From: Setomelanomma holmii | Lineage: Eukaryota; Ascomycota; Dothideomycetes; Pleosporales; Phaeosphaeriaceae | Reading direction: 5' to 3' | NCBI GenBank assembly: GCA_010015745.1 | Contig: ML978215.1 | Coordinates: 1 to 64,000, forward strand | Length of the DNA: 64,000 nucleotides | Shown: one piece after another, positions 32,201 to 44,760 of the stretch | Layout of the letters: each line of letters starts with the position of its first letter | How positions within the stretch are numbered: position 1 is the first letter of the stretch | Notes under the pieces: generated by a model | Database searches by the model: none | The model's input: the letters and a program-made list of their open reading frames with translations, nothing else | What the model was told of the DNA's origin: nothing | Position numbers and translations under genes: made by a program

Positions 32201-32453
32201 CTGCAAAGGTGCCCGTCGATGAGCGGCCGGGATTCGCATATCGCCGCGGCGAGGACGAGCGCTTGTATCTCGAGTCCATGGTGGTGTCGGTGTTGGGGAG
32301 GGTCGAGATCTTCAGCTGCAGTTTTGCAGTCTGGGCGGCGGGCGCAGTGGAGAGGGAGTTGCGCCGTGGCGGCAGTGGGGGCGCTGATCCGCTGGTATAA
32401 GTGTTGCTCCGCAGGCCAGAGGGCCGGGAGGGAAGGAGGACGCTGCCCAACAT
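29211..32453 (-). CDS. Large disordered DUF8035-like protein
   Basis: Two exons (29602-32453 and 29211-29508) join with a GTGAAT...GATAG intron to 3,150 nt, 1,049 aa. An internal Met at 32279 in a good context (ACCATGG), followed by DSRYKRSSSPRR, is the more likely start, giving 991 aa. The first half is Ser/Pro/Arg/Tyr-rich. The middle is almost pure Arg/Glu/Asp (for example ESSEERERERERERRRAYD) and contains a short Ala/Gly-rich stretch (PAVAGAATGVAATLGAAGYM). One folded segment lies near residues 810-880: GARWTRIDRRLVNPEALEEA followed by ERMDCVIVLRVLTKQEIQKLADRT. It resembles DUF8035, a fungal domain of unknown function. After it comes another charged tail ending GRFSKVLAWL. The RD/RE-rich composition recalls RNA-processing or scaffold proteins, but that is only a guess. 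Confidence 0.8.
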
Positions 32454-33760
32454 GTCTGTCAGCCGGTGAGGAATGGGACTGCGGGGGATGCAAATGGCAC
32501 AAACGACAGAGAAGTAGAGACGAGGTCTGGTGCAGACGCCGTCCTCAGCTGGACGTACATGCTGTCGGTAATATGTCGACTACCGGAGGGCCTGCGCAAG
32601 TTGGCGGCACTGCTTGTAGACCAGGGTATGTGGTATTGGTCTGTGGTGCGGATCAAAAAGCAGGCTGCCCGATCGCAGCAGGAAGCGATACGGTACGGCC
32701 CAAGTTCCTGCTTCAGTGACGACGCCCTAGAACGACAGGGGAGGGTCGGCGGCGTCGCTAACGACAACGTGTGATATTAGCAGCGGCTGGCAGGGAGTGC
32801 CCAGGAGAGGATCTGGCGGCGGCGCTGAGGGAGTCAGGGAATGCCTCCGTGCAGGGCTGCCTGTGAGGCGGGGCAGAAAGCAAGATTGCCGGCGGTGGGC
32901 AGGGCACGATCACGGAAAGGAGCGTGGGCTATGCTAAAATGGGCGGTCGAAGGAACAAGAATAGGGAACACAGTGTATCGTGTGTTGTGTATCGTATGTC
33001 GTTCGAGGTGTAAGATGTGTGCGCAGGGCGCCGGGCCTACTCGTGCACGCGGATGCGTCGAGGATAGAGTAGCGATCAGCCCCAATGATGTCAACCAGGT
33101 CTGCGGCAGGCGGCCATCCCTGCACGCACGCCGCCACTCACACCAGCTGCAGCTCCGTGACACAAAGGGTCTTGCCGTCTTCCAGCTTGCGTCGCCGGCT
33201 GCCGAGTACGACTAGTACTACACTTGCACTCTACTGCACCGCCCACGCCTCACTCTCCGGTCCCGTACCAATCGTTCTAGCACTGCTGCTGTCGGCACAC
33301 AGCTGGTAATCGTGCCACATGCGGACACCGGCTGCCAGTCCAACGTCTGCCCCACCTGCTAACTACGCGGGCGCACCTTCCTCCGCCTGCCCAATGGACC
33401 CCTCTTGGGCACGATAGCCCTGTGGCCGCCCAACCGACACAGCATAAGAGTACCACAGGAGCCCAGCACGCGTGACTCGTCCGGTGGGCGAACATGTGTG
33501 CGGCCCGAATTCATTTCTGCTTTTGTGCGCGATCTTCGGATTTTGAACACGTTGTTCAAATCCTGCAGCAAATGTTACGCGATGTGGTTCGGTCTTGGGT
33601 GCTGGTGCAGTAACTTCGACTCGCGGTGCATACACGGTGTGGTAACGTGAAAAAGCTCCACTGCAGAGCGCTTCTTATTTGGATAGGCTAAGCGAAACGA
33701 TCGTTCAGACAACACATCAGTTCTACTACTGTTCTAGAATAAATCGTCTCAGATCACCGC
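32454..33760. other. Intergenic, promoter of the DUF8035-like gene
   Basis: About 1.3 kb between two minus-strand genes. Many overlapping short frames reflect high GC content. No supported gene. Confidence 0.5.
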
Positions 33761-35691
33761 CTACGCCGTCTCGATGTGATCGACTCGCGCTCCCTTCCTT
33801 GGCGCATCACCGTTCACCGAATCCACGTCGTTCGTGTTGTGAGAATCGCGCAACTGCCTCGCACGTGTCTTGCTCGGAAGGGTGTCTTGCACGCAGCCCT
33901 TGATAATGCTGCCCTCGAACAACTCGCCAATGGACTCCAGTGGCACACCCTTCGTCTCGGGCACGCAGAAGACGACCCACACTCCCATGATAATGCACAA
34001 AGAGCCGAACAGCAGGAAAGTGCCGTATGTGATATCAGCCAGCATGATCGGAGTGATCTTAGCGATGACAAAATTGAAGAGCCATTGTGTCATGAGCGAC
34101 GCAGCCATGACGAGCGAGCGAACGTGGTTGGGGCTGCACTCGGAGCTCAGAATGAAAGGCGTGGGACCCCAGCCTTGATCCGTTAGCTTCTGATATTTCA
34201 CCGAAGGTTCCCAAGACTTACCAAATGAGTAGAACACGACGAACAGATAGACGCAGATGATTGCAAAAATGGCGTTACCGTCAAGCTCACCCTTGGGAGG
34301 ATGGACCGCGCTGTTGACACCTGCAGAAGTGTAGGTGCGAAGTCAGTTTATGTCTCACATACAATCGTACGTGAACCACTTACCAATATAGTACATGGCG
34401 AAGGCCTGGCCCATGGATCCGATCATGAGCGACCACTTTCGACCAAGCTGCTCAGTGAAGGCCATCAGTCCAATAGCAGTGACCACAATCTTGACAATAC
34501 CGTAGATACCAGTGGCAAAGAGGCCAGACGATGTTCCAGTAAGCCCAATCTGCTTGAAGATTTGTGGAGCGTAGTAGTTAATCGAGTTCGTGCCAGTCCA
34601 TTGCTGCCAGAACATCAGAATAACGCCAAAGCTGGTGCGGTAGAACATCTTCTTGCTGCTCCCAGCGGCCCTAATCTGTGCGATAAGGGGCATCTTCTCG
34701 TGACCATTGAAGTCCTGGATGATCTCGTCTAGCTCCTGCACCACATCAGGATCATCTACTGGCTTGCCACGCACAGTAGCTAACGCCTTCGCAGCATCCG
34801 TTATGCGGTTCTTCTCGACGAGCCAGCGGGGTGATTCATTCATGAAGAGTATGCCAGTGAGGAGGACGGCGCCGGGGACGATCTGGAGGGCGAAGGGAAT
34901 GCGCCATTTCGCTTCGTTGGTGGGAGAGGTGATGTCGAGATTGATGCCGTAGTTGACAAAAAAGGCAAGACAAATACCAGTTACATTAAAAAGTTGCTGC
35001 GAGTATCGTCAACATCGAGCAGGCGAGTGGTTGAGGAGTGACTTACCATGCAGCCGATGCAACGTCCGCGAATCTGCCTAGGCGCGTTCTCGCCGATATA
35101 GGTCTGAAGTTTGAGATGCGAAGTCAGTACGTCTCTCATGTGTGGCTCGTATATCGATGTTACGTACAGGGACTACGGCACTAATTAGACCAACACCAAA
35201 ACCTCCAATGACTCGACCCACGTATAGTCTGCACGGAATCAGTGGATGAGCGCAGATTGGCCGTAGACGCTACGCACTGCGCGATGTTCCCGCCAAAGAT
35301 CAGTGTCTGCACTAAGCTTCCAATGATAAAGACGATGACCGCGAAGATCAAAGCCCTCTTTCGTCCGAATGTGTCGCTAACGTAGAACGAAGCGAGCGCA
35401 CCAAAAAAACATCCAGCCTGTAGTACTGAAACGATGTTTCCCTGAAGATTGGCGAAATGTTTGCTCTTTGGGTCGAGGCCGAAGCTATGATGGAATGCGT
35501 TCATCGTAAGGACACCGCCGATCAAACCAGTATCCCAGCCTAGTGATATGGTCAGAGTAAGGCTTGCCCATCAATTAGTGTTAGGACGTACCGAAGAGCA
35601 TGCCACCGAACGATGTAATCGCGGTGAGTAGGTATGCCCTGCGATAGGTCTTGATATCGGCCCATACGGTGGGTAAGTCGAGTTTCGCCAT
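33761..35691 (-). CDS. MFS monosaccharide transporter
   Basis: A 12-helix sugar porter, predicted in the plasma membrane. Seven exons (35592-35691, 35278-35539, 35168-35228, 35047-35103, 34384-34996, 34222-34320, 33761-34173) sum to 1,605 nt, 534 aa. Marks include GGMLFGWDTGLIGG in TM1, DTFGRKRALI, YVGRVIGGFGVGLIS, YIGENAPRQIRGR, NESPRWL, QQWTGTNSINYYAP in TM7, EQLGRKWSL, FGWGPTPFILSSE and PETKGVPLE. The length and loop sizes are those of ordinary fungal hexose or quinate-type porters, unlike the long-tailed transporter at 4-7 kb. The substrate cannot be fixed from sequence. The start codon directly precedes a short cytosolic tail and TM1. Confidence 0.92.
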
Positions 35692-36493
35692 CTTTGCAGT
35701 CGTCGTCAAGATTGCGGCGGAAATGTTTGAAGCACAACGAGACGGAATAAGAACAATGCAAAGTCTCTGCGATAGCAAAGTCCAAAGACGCGCCGACGAC
35801 CCCTGCACACGCACGATCACCAGCTATTATAGTGTCCGAGGCATGTGCTCGGATAACCCACTCAAACACCGTTCGCCAGCCTAGCGCTTGATATCGGGAC
35901 AAAGTCATGCGATAACGTGGGGACTCCAGTGGGGAAATGATCCCAACGACAGTGGGTTGCAGCTTGGCGAGGCACTCATTCTTCCTCCATTCAAACGCCG
36001 CTTACCGACCTGTGGAGAGGTTGTGGATAACGTTCGATGAACTTTGTTGAACGATAGCATCAGTCTCGCGTGCGGCCTTTGGTCGGACTGCCGCTGGAAT
36101 GGCCGAGGTTTGCTTGAGGGTGCGTGGCGTTGCTTAGCGAGAGTTTCCGATAGAAGGAGGGCTTGGCGCAGTATGTGACTGAGCGCACGAGGACATTTTC
36201 CGATGCTCGAGTCGTGCTGTGCATGTGTCGGCGCCAGCATTGACTAAGAGCCGTCAGGCCGGCAGTAGAATCTGCACTGAAAGCAGCAGCCGGCTTCTTC
36301 CCTCGAGCCTGAATTCTTTCGTTTTCAAATGCCGGCAAAGGCCGACCCCAGGTTCTCACTCCACATCAGAGCACATAATGCGGAGAGACATGTGAAAGGG
36401 TATTTCGCTCGAGATGCGGAGAATGTTATGCTTCTATCATGTCGCTCAAATGCCGACTGCGCGTTATTCACCAGAGTTCTATATCGTGGGTGT
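35692..36493. other. Intergenic
   Basis: Promoter side of the MFS gene and 3' flank of the dehydrogenase. Nothing else recognised. Confidence 0.5.
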
Positions 36494-37602
36494 CTAGATG
36501 TTCGCCTTATCCTTCTTCTGCTCGGGTACTTGTGTCAACAGCTTCTCGTGCTGTATCGCTGACTTCAGGTTGTCTAATACCAACAGCTCCATGTCGCGCT
36601 ACAAGCGTTAGCCAAGCTCGGAAAGTTTTCTCAATTACTCGCGGCTTACCTGTGTCTCAAAGGTTCCCGTTCCTACGTGTGGAAGTAACACCGCGTTCTC
36701 GCACTCGAGCAGCCCGGGGTGGATCTTCGGCTCTTCCTCGAACACGTCCAGCCCGACGGTCCACACCTTGCCGCTCTTCAGCGCATCTACAAGCGCCGCC
36801 TCGTCGATCAACGGTCCTCGAGCGGTGTTCACGATGACCACGCCATTCTTCATCTGCGCAAATTGGTCCTTGCCGATGATGTGTTTTGTGGACGGGTTAA
36901 GCGCAAGGTTCAAGCTGAGCACGTCGGATGTCTTCAGCAGCTCCTCGAAGCTGACATACTTGGCGCCTGCCTCCTTCTTTTCTGGCAATCGGTTTCGGTT
37001 GTGGTATTGTATCTTCATACCAAAGGCCTTCGCGCGATGTGCGACCGCGGAACCAATACCGCCCATTCCGAGGATGCCGAGGGTCTTGTTCTTGGGGTCG
37101 TGACCGAGTGCAAAGTTTCCGCGCCATTTGCCTACGCAACTTGTCAGCGAAAACAGCGCAAGGTAGAGGGGTGTGCCTTACCTGCATTTACAGCCATGAA
37201 GGACTGCTTGATATTTCTCAAAGCGCCTAGCATCAGGAAGATGGCAACATCGGCGGTCGCGTCGTCGACTGCAATCGGCGTGCTCGATACCTGGATTCCT
37301 CGCTTTGTGCAGGCAGTGACGTCAATGTTGTTGTAGCCGGCGCCGTTGTGGCAGATGAATTTCAGGCTCTTGGGCAGGACCTCGACGAGCTCTGAGTTGA
37401 AATCGCCGGTTATCGGATTCGAGTCGTTGCTTCGGTACAGCGCAAACACATTGTCGAACTCTCCGCTCTTGCACTTGGAGATGAAGTCCTCGCGATTGCC
37501 GTCTGGGTACTCGTGTAGCTTCGACGCAACTTGTGCGCACTCTTGCCATTCTTTTCGGGCGTGTGAGAGTTTGCCGATGAGGAGAGCTGCTCTTTGCGAC
37601 AT
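36494..37602 (-). CDS. D-isomer-specific 2-hydroxyacid dehydrogenase
   Basis: NAD(P)-dependent reductase of the glyoxylate/hydroxypyruvate reductase group. Three exons (37182-37602, 36650-37131, 36494-36598) total 1,008 nt, 335 aa. The cofactor motif GILGMGGIGSAVAHRAKAFGM is followed by HNRNR at the end of the second strand, where an Arg suggests NADPH preference. The catalytic Arg lies in NTARGPLIDEAAL, the Glu in DVFEEEP and the His in LLPHVGTGTFETQ. SLKFICHNGAGYNNID is the typical substrate-side loop. The last exon encodes a short helical C-terminus ending KKDKANI. Fungal relatives reduce glyoxylate or related 2-oxoacids; the exact substrate is inferred only at family level. Confidence 0.92.
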
Positions 37603-38590
37603 GTTGGGTATTTGATGGCGAGAAGATGCGGAGAGCAGGAACTTGGGAGCAGTTGAGTGTAGAAGAGAAGGCGTGATTCTGCAAATGCCGTCTGAAGTGG
37701 CAGCGGCGTTTGTACCCTTATATGTGATCCACCAAGCGGGCAACAACTACCGGCCTATCTAGTCCCGAATGCTAGCTATGGCGGAGCTCCAAGAGGAAGA
37801 GAGCTCCGCCACCGTGACGGAGAAAATTGCCTCGTCTTGCGATTTTCAGCATTTGCTATGCATTTAAGTAGCACGACGCGTCTGCTGCAAGTATTTCGTC
37901 GCGTTACAAACCAGCAAACTTCACGATGATGCAACCCCGCATCACACTTCATTGCCCCGCCATTGAGCCAAAATTTTGTCGCAGCAACAACATCACCTTC
38001 GGCGGCCGTTGATAATACGAACACCAATTTCGAGCACTTTTACTCTGTAGCAACCAGCTGTACAGCAGGATCCCTCACCATGCACCATCGTACCGAGGAC
38101 CAAAAGATAGAAAGTCCTGTCGCCGATACCATCCTCCGGCATTTGAGACCACTAGCGTGAAGAAGTTCAGACGCCGACATGGCACGTGAAGACGCTAACC
38201 CAGATTTGCTCCGCATTACCCGAACGAGATATGCCGCAATTCCCAAGCGACTCGGGACGAATTCTTGCGCCGCGGCCGACTGAACACAACAACTACCCGC
38301 CCAATGTGCCGACAAAGGCTGTAAGCGAAAGGCAGGCAGCAAGGCAGCAGTAGGCATCAAGTCGCACATTTTGCGCTGCGTTGGATGCCTTGTCGTCGAC
38401 ATGTAGACATCGGACGCAATTGTTCGCCGATAAATGATCTGATTCGGGCACAAGAGGTAGGATACTGAGATCGGAAGGCATAAAGCAATGCGAAAACCCC
38501 ATGAGATCTCTTGTTCAGTACTACCAACCACAGCACAAGCTTGAGGTTTCCTGCGCTACTCGGATCTTCCCAACCCTCCGACAACAGAGT
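37603..38590. other. Intergenic, divergent promoters
   Basis: About 1 kb between the divergent dehydrogenase and NmrA-family genes. No coding signal beyond overlapping short frames. Confidence 0.5.
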
Positions 38591-39703
38591 ATGGAGATCA
38601 AGAAGCTGGCGATCCTCGGAGTAAGCTGGTACCAGTTTTCAATCATAACAAGCTAAAGGAGACCAGCCAGGAGGTAGTGTTGGCAGCGCCATCATCAAAG
38701 AGCTTCTCAAGGACGGACAACGCTTCGACATCACAGCCATAACTCGACAATCATCGACCTACACAAGCCCACCAGACTCCAACATCACGCATAAAATAGT
38801 CGACTACTCTGCCTTCGACTCGCTCGTAGCCGCATTCACTGGCCAAGATGCCATCGTGAATTGCGTAACCGGCGGCGCAACACAGTACGACCCTTCCAAG
38901 CGGATCATTGACGCCGCCATTGCCGCCGGCGTGATGTTCTTCTTCGCCAATGAGTTCGTCAGTAATTTGATGAGCGAGCAGTATAAGAGGTTGCCTGAGT
39001 CGTTCGTCGGAGCCAAAGTCAGGATCAGAGCGTACATCGAGGAGCTTGCGAAGCAGGGCAAGATTGCGTGGACGAGCCTGAATGGAGGGCCGTTCTTTGA
39101 CATGTGTAAGTTGTATCGCACGAGTAATGACGGAAGTGGATTGCTCCACCAACGTTAAGAAGAAGGAAGATACCTGACGTTCGCAAAGGGCTCGCGAAAG
39201 GTCCAGCAGGCTTCGACGTCGCCAACCGTCGCGCCCGCATCTACGGCACGGGCGACAATCCGCTGTTCTGGACACCTCTGCCTACCATCGCTTTCGCAGC
39301 CGCAAACATGCTGCGTAACCCAGAACCTATCATCAACCAACCAATCTACATCTGCAACATGCCACATCTGACCCAGAACATCCTTCTCGCCACTCTGGAA
39401 TCAGTACTCGACACCAAATTTACCGTTGAGAAAGTGGACATCAAGAAGATCAATGAGCATTCCCTGATCGCGCTTGGAAGAGGCGAGACGATGAAGGCAA
39501 TGAAGGGATTGACAGTCAGCAATCAATTTTACGAAGGGGATTGTGGGAATGACTTTAGCCGATTAATCGAGAATGAGACGGTCGGAGTGGAGATGAAGAG
39601 TGTCGAAGATGCGGTGCGGGATACGATCAAGCGGTATGGCGAGGATTGCAAGGTTGTGGGGGGCATGTTCATTGTCGAACCTTGCGATATCTCAGAAGCC
39701 TGA
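38591..39703 (+). CDS. NmrA-like / isoflavone-reductase-like protein
   Basis: A Rossmann-fold protein of the atypical SDR group (NmrA or PCBER type). These act as NADPH-dependent reductases of aromatic compounds or as redox-sensing regulators. Exons 38591-38620, 38667-39105 and 39189-39703 sum to 984 nt, 327 aa. The first exon encodes only ten residues. With the acceptor at 38666 it joins to give LAILGPGGSVGSAII, the GxxGxxG cofactor loop. NANEF-like FFFANEFVSNL and GPFFDMWLAKG follow the family pattern. Another AG four bases downstream would break the frame. Substrate unknown. Confidence 0.87.
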
Positions 39704-39869
39704 CCATGAACCACGCAATGCACGATTTTCATTGGTTGGGTACCCTATTGGAGATATCCAGCCTTTTCTAGCTGCTGAATTACCATCTCACCCGGCTTGT
39801 CATGTATCAATTCGATCCACATCACTCTCATCAGATGCTCTTTCACATCTAGCCACACAAATCCAACAC

Positions 39870-41162
39870 TTACACATGCCCAAGCGTCCTGGATCCACTG
39901 CTCGTGGTACCCGCAACTGTGAACGCAGCCGTGACTAGCACCCACAATGCCAGACTAGTACCTCGACTCAACTCGCTCCGCGCAGCCACATACATTTCCC
40001 TCAATTGTCCAATCACCCAATCATACGGCACTCTGCGCCCGGGTATATGGAACGTGGTGGACAACATAGCTAACATGGTAAGTCGCACAAGCTTCTCGAT
40101 TGATGTGCTCAGCACGTCACCTAAGCGCATGAGTCGTAACTGAACCGACGTGAGATCGCCCTGGAAACACGCGGGGTTCTGAAGTGTATGTTTCAGTTTG
40201 TTACGGTTGATTATGACCGTGAGATATTGAAAGTCGCGGAAAACGTTTGCGAGCCGAAAGTCCCACGCTGAAGGTGGATGGTACAGGTTGAATAGAAGTG
40301 TTGAGTATGGAATTGGTATTATTGAGTCCCAGGATGCGGCCGGTCCGTTGAAGTAAGGTCCTGAGCTGAGGGACCATGCAAGGTCAATGCTGAAATGAGT
40401 GAGTTCCTTTCCTAGACTCAAGGAAAGTGCTGGAGCTTACCGATCTAGCTTGAAATGCAGTGCTGGTCGCGCCTTCAAGAACTTCGTGTTTCCTCGCAAA
40501 TGCACAATCCTGTGCCGGCCTTCGAGATGCGCAGCAGCCAGCAGCGTGAGGTTGATAACGACGCGCAGCACTGACTCATCTTAATAGACGTACTCATTCT
40601 GCATCTTGATGCATAATAACGATAAAGTCTCTCGCAAATGAAACACAGTCTTGCGGCCTGGATTGCCATCCCATTGAGGCGCCATAAAGTCGTTGGTAGC
40701 ATAGCTAGCGCACAAGATGGAGTGCAGAAAGGTCGTATCAGTGAAGAGCCATTGGAATGATGCAGACTCGAGACAGTCGAGATTTACGCAGCGATCTAAT
40801 GGCGTCATATTTTGGTCTGCGATGTTGTAGGCGAAGGCATTGAACAAGAGTGCTTTGGCTTCGGCGTCGATTCCACGTCCAGCGAAACGAACAGGCACGA
40901 AGTCATTGATCAACGGCCTAGGTGACGGAGTATTTGACGAATTCCAAGTATGATGCGGTGCTGCAGATAGCAGTGTCTCTTTCATCGCCTTCTTCTTTTC
41001 GCGTTGTGTTATTCGTGACCCTTCCCGCTTGTTCTTGCCCTGCATACCGGTACCGGTACACCAGCGCCGAATCTGCAGGCTCTTCCCCGGTTTCAGGTTC
41101 GACACGGGATAGGAGATTATGAACTCAAAATGCGTGCTTTTGGAACCCATCTTGGGTTCCAA
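39870..41162 (-). pseudogene. Fungal transcription-factor-domain gene with in-frame stop
   Basis: It resembles the fungal proteins that carry the C-terminal regulatory (Fungal_trans_2-type) domain without a Zn2Cys6 finger. Exons 40441-41150 or 41162 and 39870-40389 join in phase (GTAAGC donor, TTTCAG acceptor) to 1,230 nt from the Met at 41150. Typical blocks are FEFIISYPVS near the start followed by a basic RREKKK-like stretch, then SFQWLFTDTTFLHSILCASYA, then AAAHLEGRHRIVHLRG and the segment IDLAWSLSSGP. A TAA at 40581-40583 interrupts the frame between HLRETLSLL and the LTLLAAAHLEG block, and the same frame continues after it. No intron of reasonable size removes it. A CAA-to-TAA change would be RIP-like. 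It could also be a base error or a truncated protein. Confidence 0.65.
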
Positions 41163-43011
41163 ACGTGTGTTCCAATTAGCTGTGCATTCTAGGACGCGAT
41201 CCTGTATTTATGTCCTACTTAAAGCTGTTGTATCCGTCCGTCTTATGGCGCGTAGCTTCATGGTGGTCAATGTAGAGATCTTGGCTATATAAGGCCACCA
41301 CATTGGCGCATAAAGCGTAGACCTATGATGATATGGAAGGTGAGATGAGATGAGGAGGCTCTCCACGCTCAGCTTCGGTTTGGTCCGCCGGGTCGGCTTG
41401 GCGGGAAGGAGGGACCACACTGCTGTTGGCTTTGGGGTAAGCGCAGAATCTCGCTTACCCTACCGGCTTCGAGGGTCGCAGAAACGTCTGGTCGTTCACC
41501 GAACTGGAAGTATGATGATGTCCATCGTCAGAAGTCCTGTCGGAGATGGCTATGCTGGACTACTCGCGATGAGATGTCAAAGATGAAGTGGGTGATTTGG
41601 AGTTGTCACATTGGAACTACGGTAGCAGGTAGCGTGAGCTCGAGCCACGACGCGTGTGACGCATTCGTAAGTCTACAATTCCCGTCTTCATCGGTTTTGC
41701 ATTATTGAGCTTGAGGCGCACGAAGCATACGGTACAAGTCAACCGATTGAGCTTAGATTTGTTTCGCTTGCTCTGCCCAGGGAACGCTACCCTGAGGAGG
41801 CTCTCCCTCTGGTCGTCACCCCTTGCTTTCATGCGCGTCTCCCTGCGCTTCTTCTGCCACATGGCTTTCACAAGATCAGTCTGAGATTGGCGGCTGCTGG
41901 AAGCCGGAAGTGGTCAGCTATTGGATTCCCTTCATTGTCTCTTGGCCCTTCCTCTTCCTCCTTCTCGCTATTGAACTATTGGATAACTCGAGCGAAGGTA
42001 AGCCGGCATTGGAAACCGCAACTGTCAGCACTTGCGTCGCTTTTTGTGGCGTTATTGGCCTGCTTCTTCGCTCGGGAAGCTCTACAGTATGACACTAGCA
42101 ATGCAAAGGCAGTTGTTCCCAATATCAAGGATCAAGAAGAGGGATGATGACAGACAGTACGGCCTCGGCTGTGATGTCCTGGTCATCTGCCGCTCTGCAT
42201 AAAATGTCTTGGGGCGTATCTAAACCTCTGACATCAACACTTCACACAGCCAACAACCTCATCCATCCACAGTACCACTATTGCTGTATGTGAGGCATAG
42301 TCCTTCTCGTGCCACTTCATATGAACTATGCCTGCAATGGACGATATCGCGCACGAGAAGCCTTGCACTATCGTATACCCAACAATGCCGACATACTGCA
42401 ACACGATGCAGCACGACTCGCTCCTCCAGCGACTCTCAAGCCAGGCCGCGAACACTCCAATTGAATCGCCTGGCTGCACAATAGTTGATTGCTCCAGCCT
42501 GATTCTGGACACGCCTAGACCTGCGCTGTACTTGAAGTGGGTCATACAGGTCAGCACGCCTGGAATGTTTAGCTTGACGTGTGTCGGCGAGCACATTAGG
42601 CAACAACTGGTCGATAACGGGAAACTCGTCATGTCCATATCCAATGACACTGGCGGCTACGGACCAGCTGGAGAAGCATTGGGTGCAGGCACATAAATGG
42701 TGGTGTTCAAGAGAATCGATGTGGACAAGATGAGATGTGTGCTGCCATCAGAAACTACGTGAGCCAATGTTAGTACTGCTGCTCTCCATAAGCAGACGCA
42801 GGAATGACTTGGACACTGTCACGGCTGTGATATGCCCTGGGAACCCTCGGCTACACCCTGCTTGGGAGCGCGCCTACAGTCTGAACACCATTCTCACGAG
42901 TAACCCATTGTCTATTGTATCCGAACTCTATCGAACATACGTTGACGTGTACTGGTGTCTATCCGCAAGATCGTTTGCTTGCAAGCAGTACGAACGTTCA
43001 TGGCCCGACAA
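41163..43011. other. Intergenic with unassigned small frames
   Basis: No firm gene. Two small plus-strand frames are worth noting: about 41823-42147, with overlapping frames encoding a hydrophobic helix, and 42328-42696 (122 aa, no resemblance). Without splice support I do not call either. Confidence 0.35.
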
Positions 43012-44689
43012 TCACAGCTTCGCTCTATAGATGTGTTCCCTTACGATGCTCTTGCCGTCGATGCCTCGCTTCGAAACTCGAGTCTCGGTAACATTAGTCA
43101 AGAGACCTGGAGCGATGCGACGCTTTTCTCCCTTTTCAGACTCAGGCGGTGGCTTCTTCTCTTCCAGTGGTAGATCCTTGACCCAAAACAGCAGGTTTGG
43201 CATGGTTGGAAAGAAGCTATCGTCGTCACTAAAGACGGTTATCTTGAGAATCCATTTGTTCTCCAACTGAAGTCTGTGTTGAGCGATACAGAAGCCTTGA
43301 GATATTAGCAAGCGTACCGATCTGCAGTAATTGTGGAAGGCATTTGCTTACCAGCGCCAACACCATTTGGCGAACCTAGAAGCGCTGCACCTGGTATACC
43401 TGAAGTGTCGAATGTCGTTCCAAGAAACGGTCGTGGTGTAACGACCTTATGTTGACCTGGAAGAGGTTCCCATTCACTGAGAGCTTTGCGGATGATCCCC
43501 ATCGTCTCCACATTCGTGACCGACATGCTGAAAATCTTTGTGATGTCCTTGATTGGCTTCTTGTCCTGATCCATGTGACAATTCCAGAAGCTCCAGGCAA
43601 TATCTGAGCTAGCGCGAAGGGTTGGAAGCTCATCACTGGATGGAACTCGACCCCAGAGCTTTTGCGCTGTCGATTGGGGGCTCACACGATGAAGAAAGTA
43701 TAGAACGCCGTCCTTCGCATTGACTCCCATGGCAAACTTCGCATCAGTCACCTGTGTTAAAAATTATGTCAATAGGCTATAATTGACTATGTCGAGCTAG
43801 ACTCACCCGATACTCCTTGCCGTCGACCTTGTATTTCTGGTCGGATACACTGGGATAATCGCCGTTCGGATCCCAGATGACCGCATCTGAATCCTTGTGT
43901 ATAATTCTGTCAACCAATAGGTGTTGCAATCAGCATGCGTTTGGATTAGAATGGAAACATTGGCCGTAGGCAAGATTTCAAGCTCAACGTACTCTGCAGC
44001 CAGTTAGCGATGTCTTGAAAGGAATAACAGTACCAGTATATGTTCTGCTTCCGCGCATGTGTCTCTTCATCATCCTCGGCCTTCGATATACCGAACTTTG
44101 TATACTGGAGATGATGATAGACTTTGCTCGAAGGCAGAACACATGCCTGAGACTTCGGGAATACATACTGTAACATTTGTTTGAACCACCATTGCCCCAT
44201 GACTTGGGAGATATCTGCCAGGATTCGAATGCCTCGTACAAAATATCCAGCCTGGGGACTGTAGACGTCGCAATCCACATCCAGATCGGGGTGGTCCGAC
44301 TCATCTTTGTAAGCCCATTTATCCATCTCTGTTCGCAGCTCGCCCACCCATTGGCTATCTAATGGTGTCACATGGTTTCCGGCGAGCTCGCGACTCAATG
44401 TCATGCCTAGGAGCAATCGATTGCCTCGGCAGACGGCTTTGCCATAAGGTGTGCTCGGGTTGGGGAATGGGTCCGGAGGAATAGGGGCAGGAGCGGCAAG
44501 TTCGGGAGTTGTCGAAGCCTGTACCAAACCAGCGGTCATCGCGACTGCAAGTTCATCCACTCGCATGCCTTTGGCACCTTCATGAAGTAGAGAGAGATTA
44601 GTGACAATCGACGACCCACGAACCGGAACGAGGCCGCTGGCGGTAAGGGCTAGAGATGGAACCAGACAAGCAATTATCGAGAGCTGCAT
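43012..44689 (-). CDS. Secreted protein of unknown function, 494 aa
   Basis: Four exons (43989-44689, 43807-43906, 43352-43751, 43012-43295) sum to 1,485 nt, 494 aa. The N-terminus is a signal peptide (MQLSIIACLVPSLALTASG). The chain then has a Pro-rich segment (PAPIPPDPFPNPSTPYGKAVCRGNRLL), a Trp/Tyr-rich region (VMGQWWFKQMLQYVF, KQNIYWYCYSFQDIANWL), a conserved-looking LLGSPNGVGAG motif in its second half, and an acidic/Lys-rich tail. I do not recognise a named domain. It resembles cysteine-poor secreted proteins seen in plant-associated Dothideomycetes, which is an impression and not a search result. The first donor is GTTGAG, chosen because it alone keeps the frame. A second secreted-protein gene lies directly upstream on the same strand. 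Confidence 0.7.
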
Positions 44690-44760
44690 GGTAGCCGAAT
44701 ACAGTCTTGCCGACGTGGTTGTCCAGGAAGCAGGTCAAAGATGTATCGAGGTTGAGGTAC

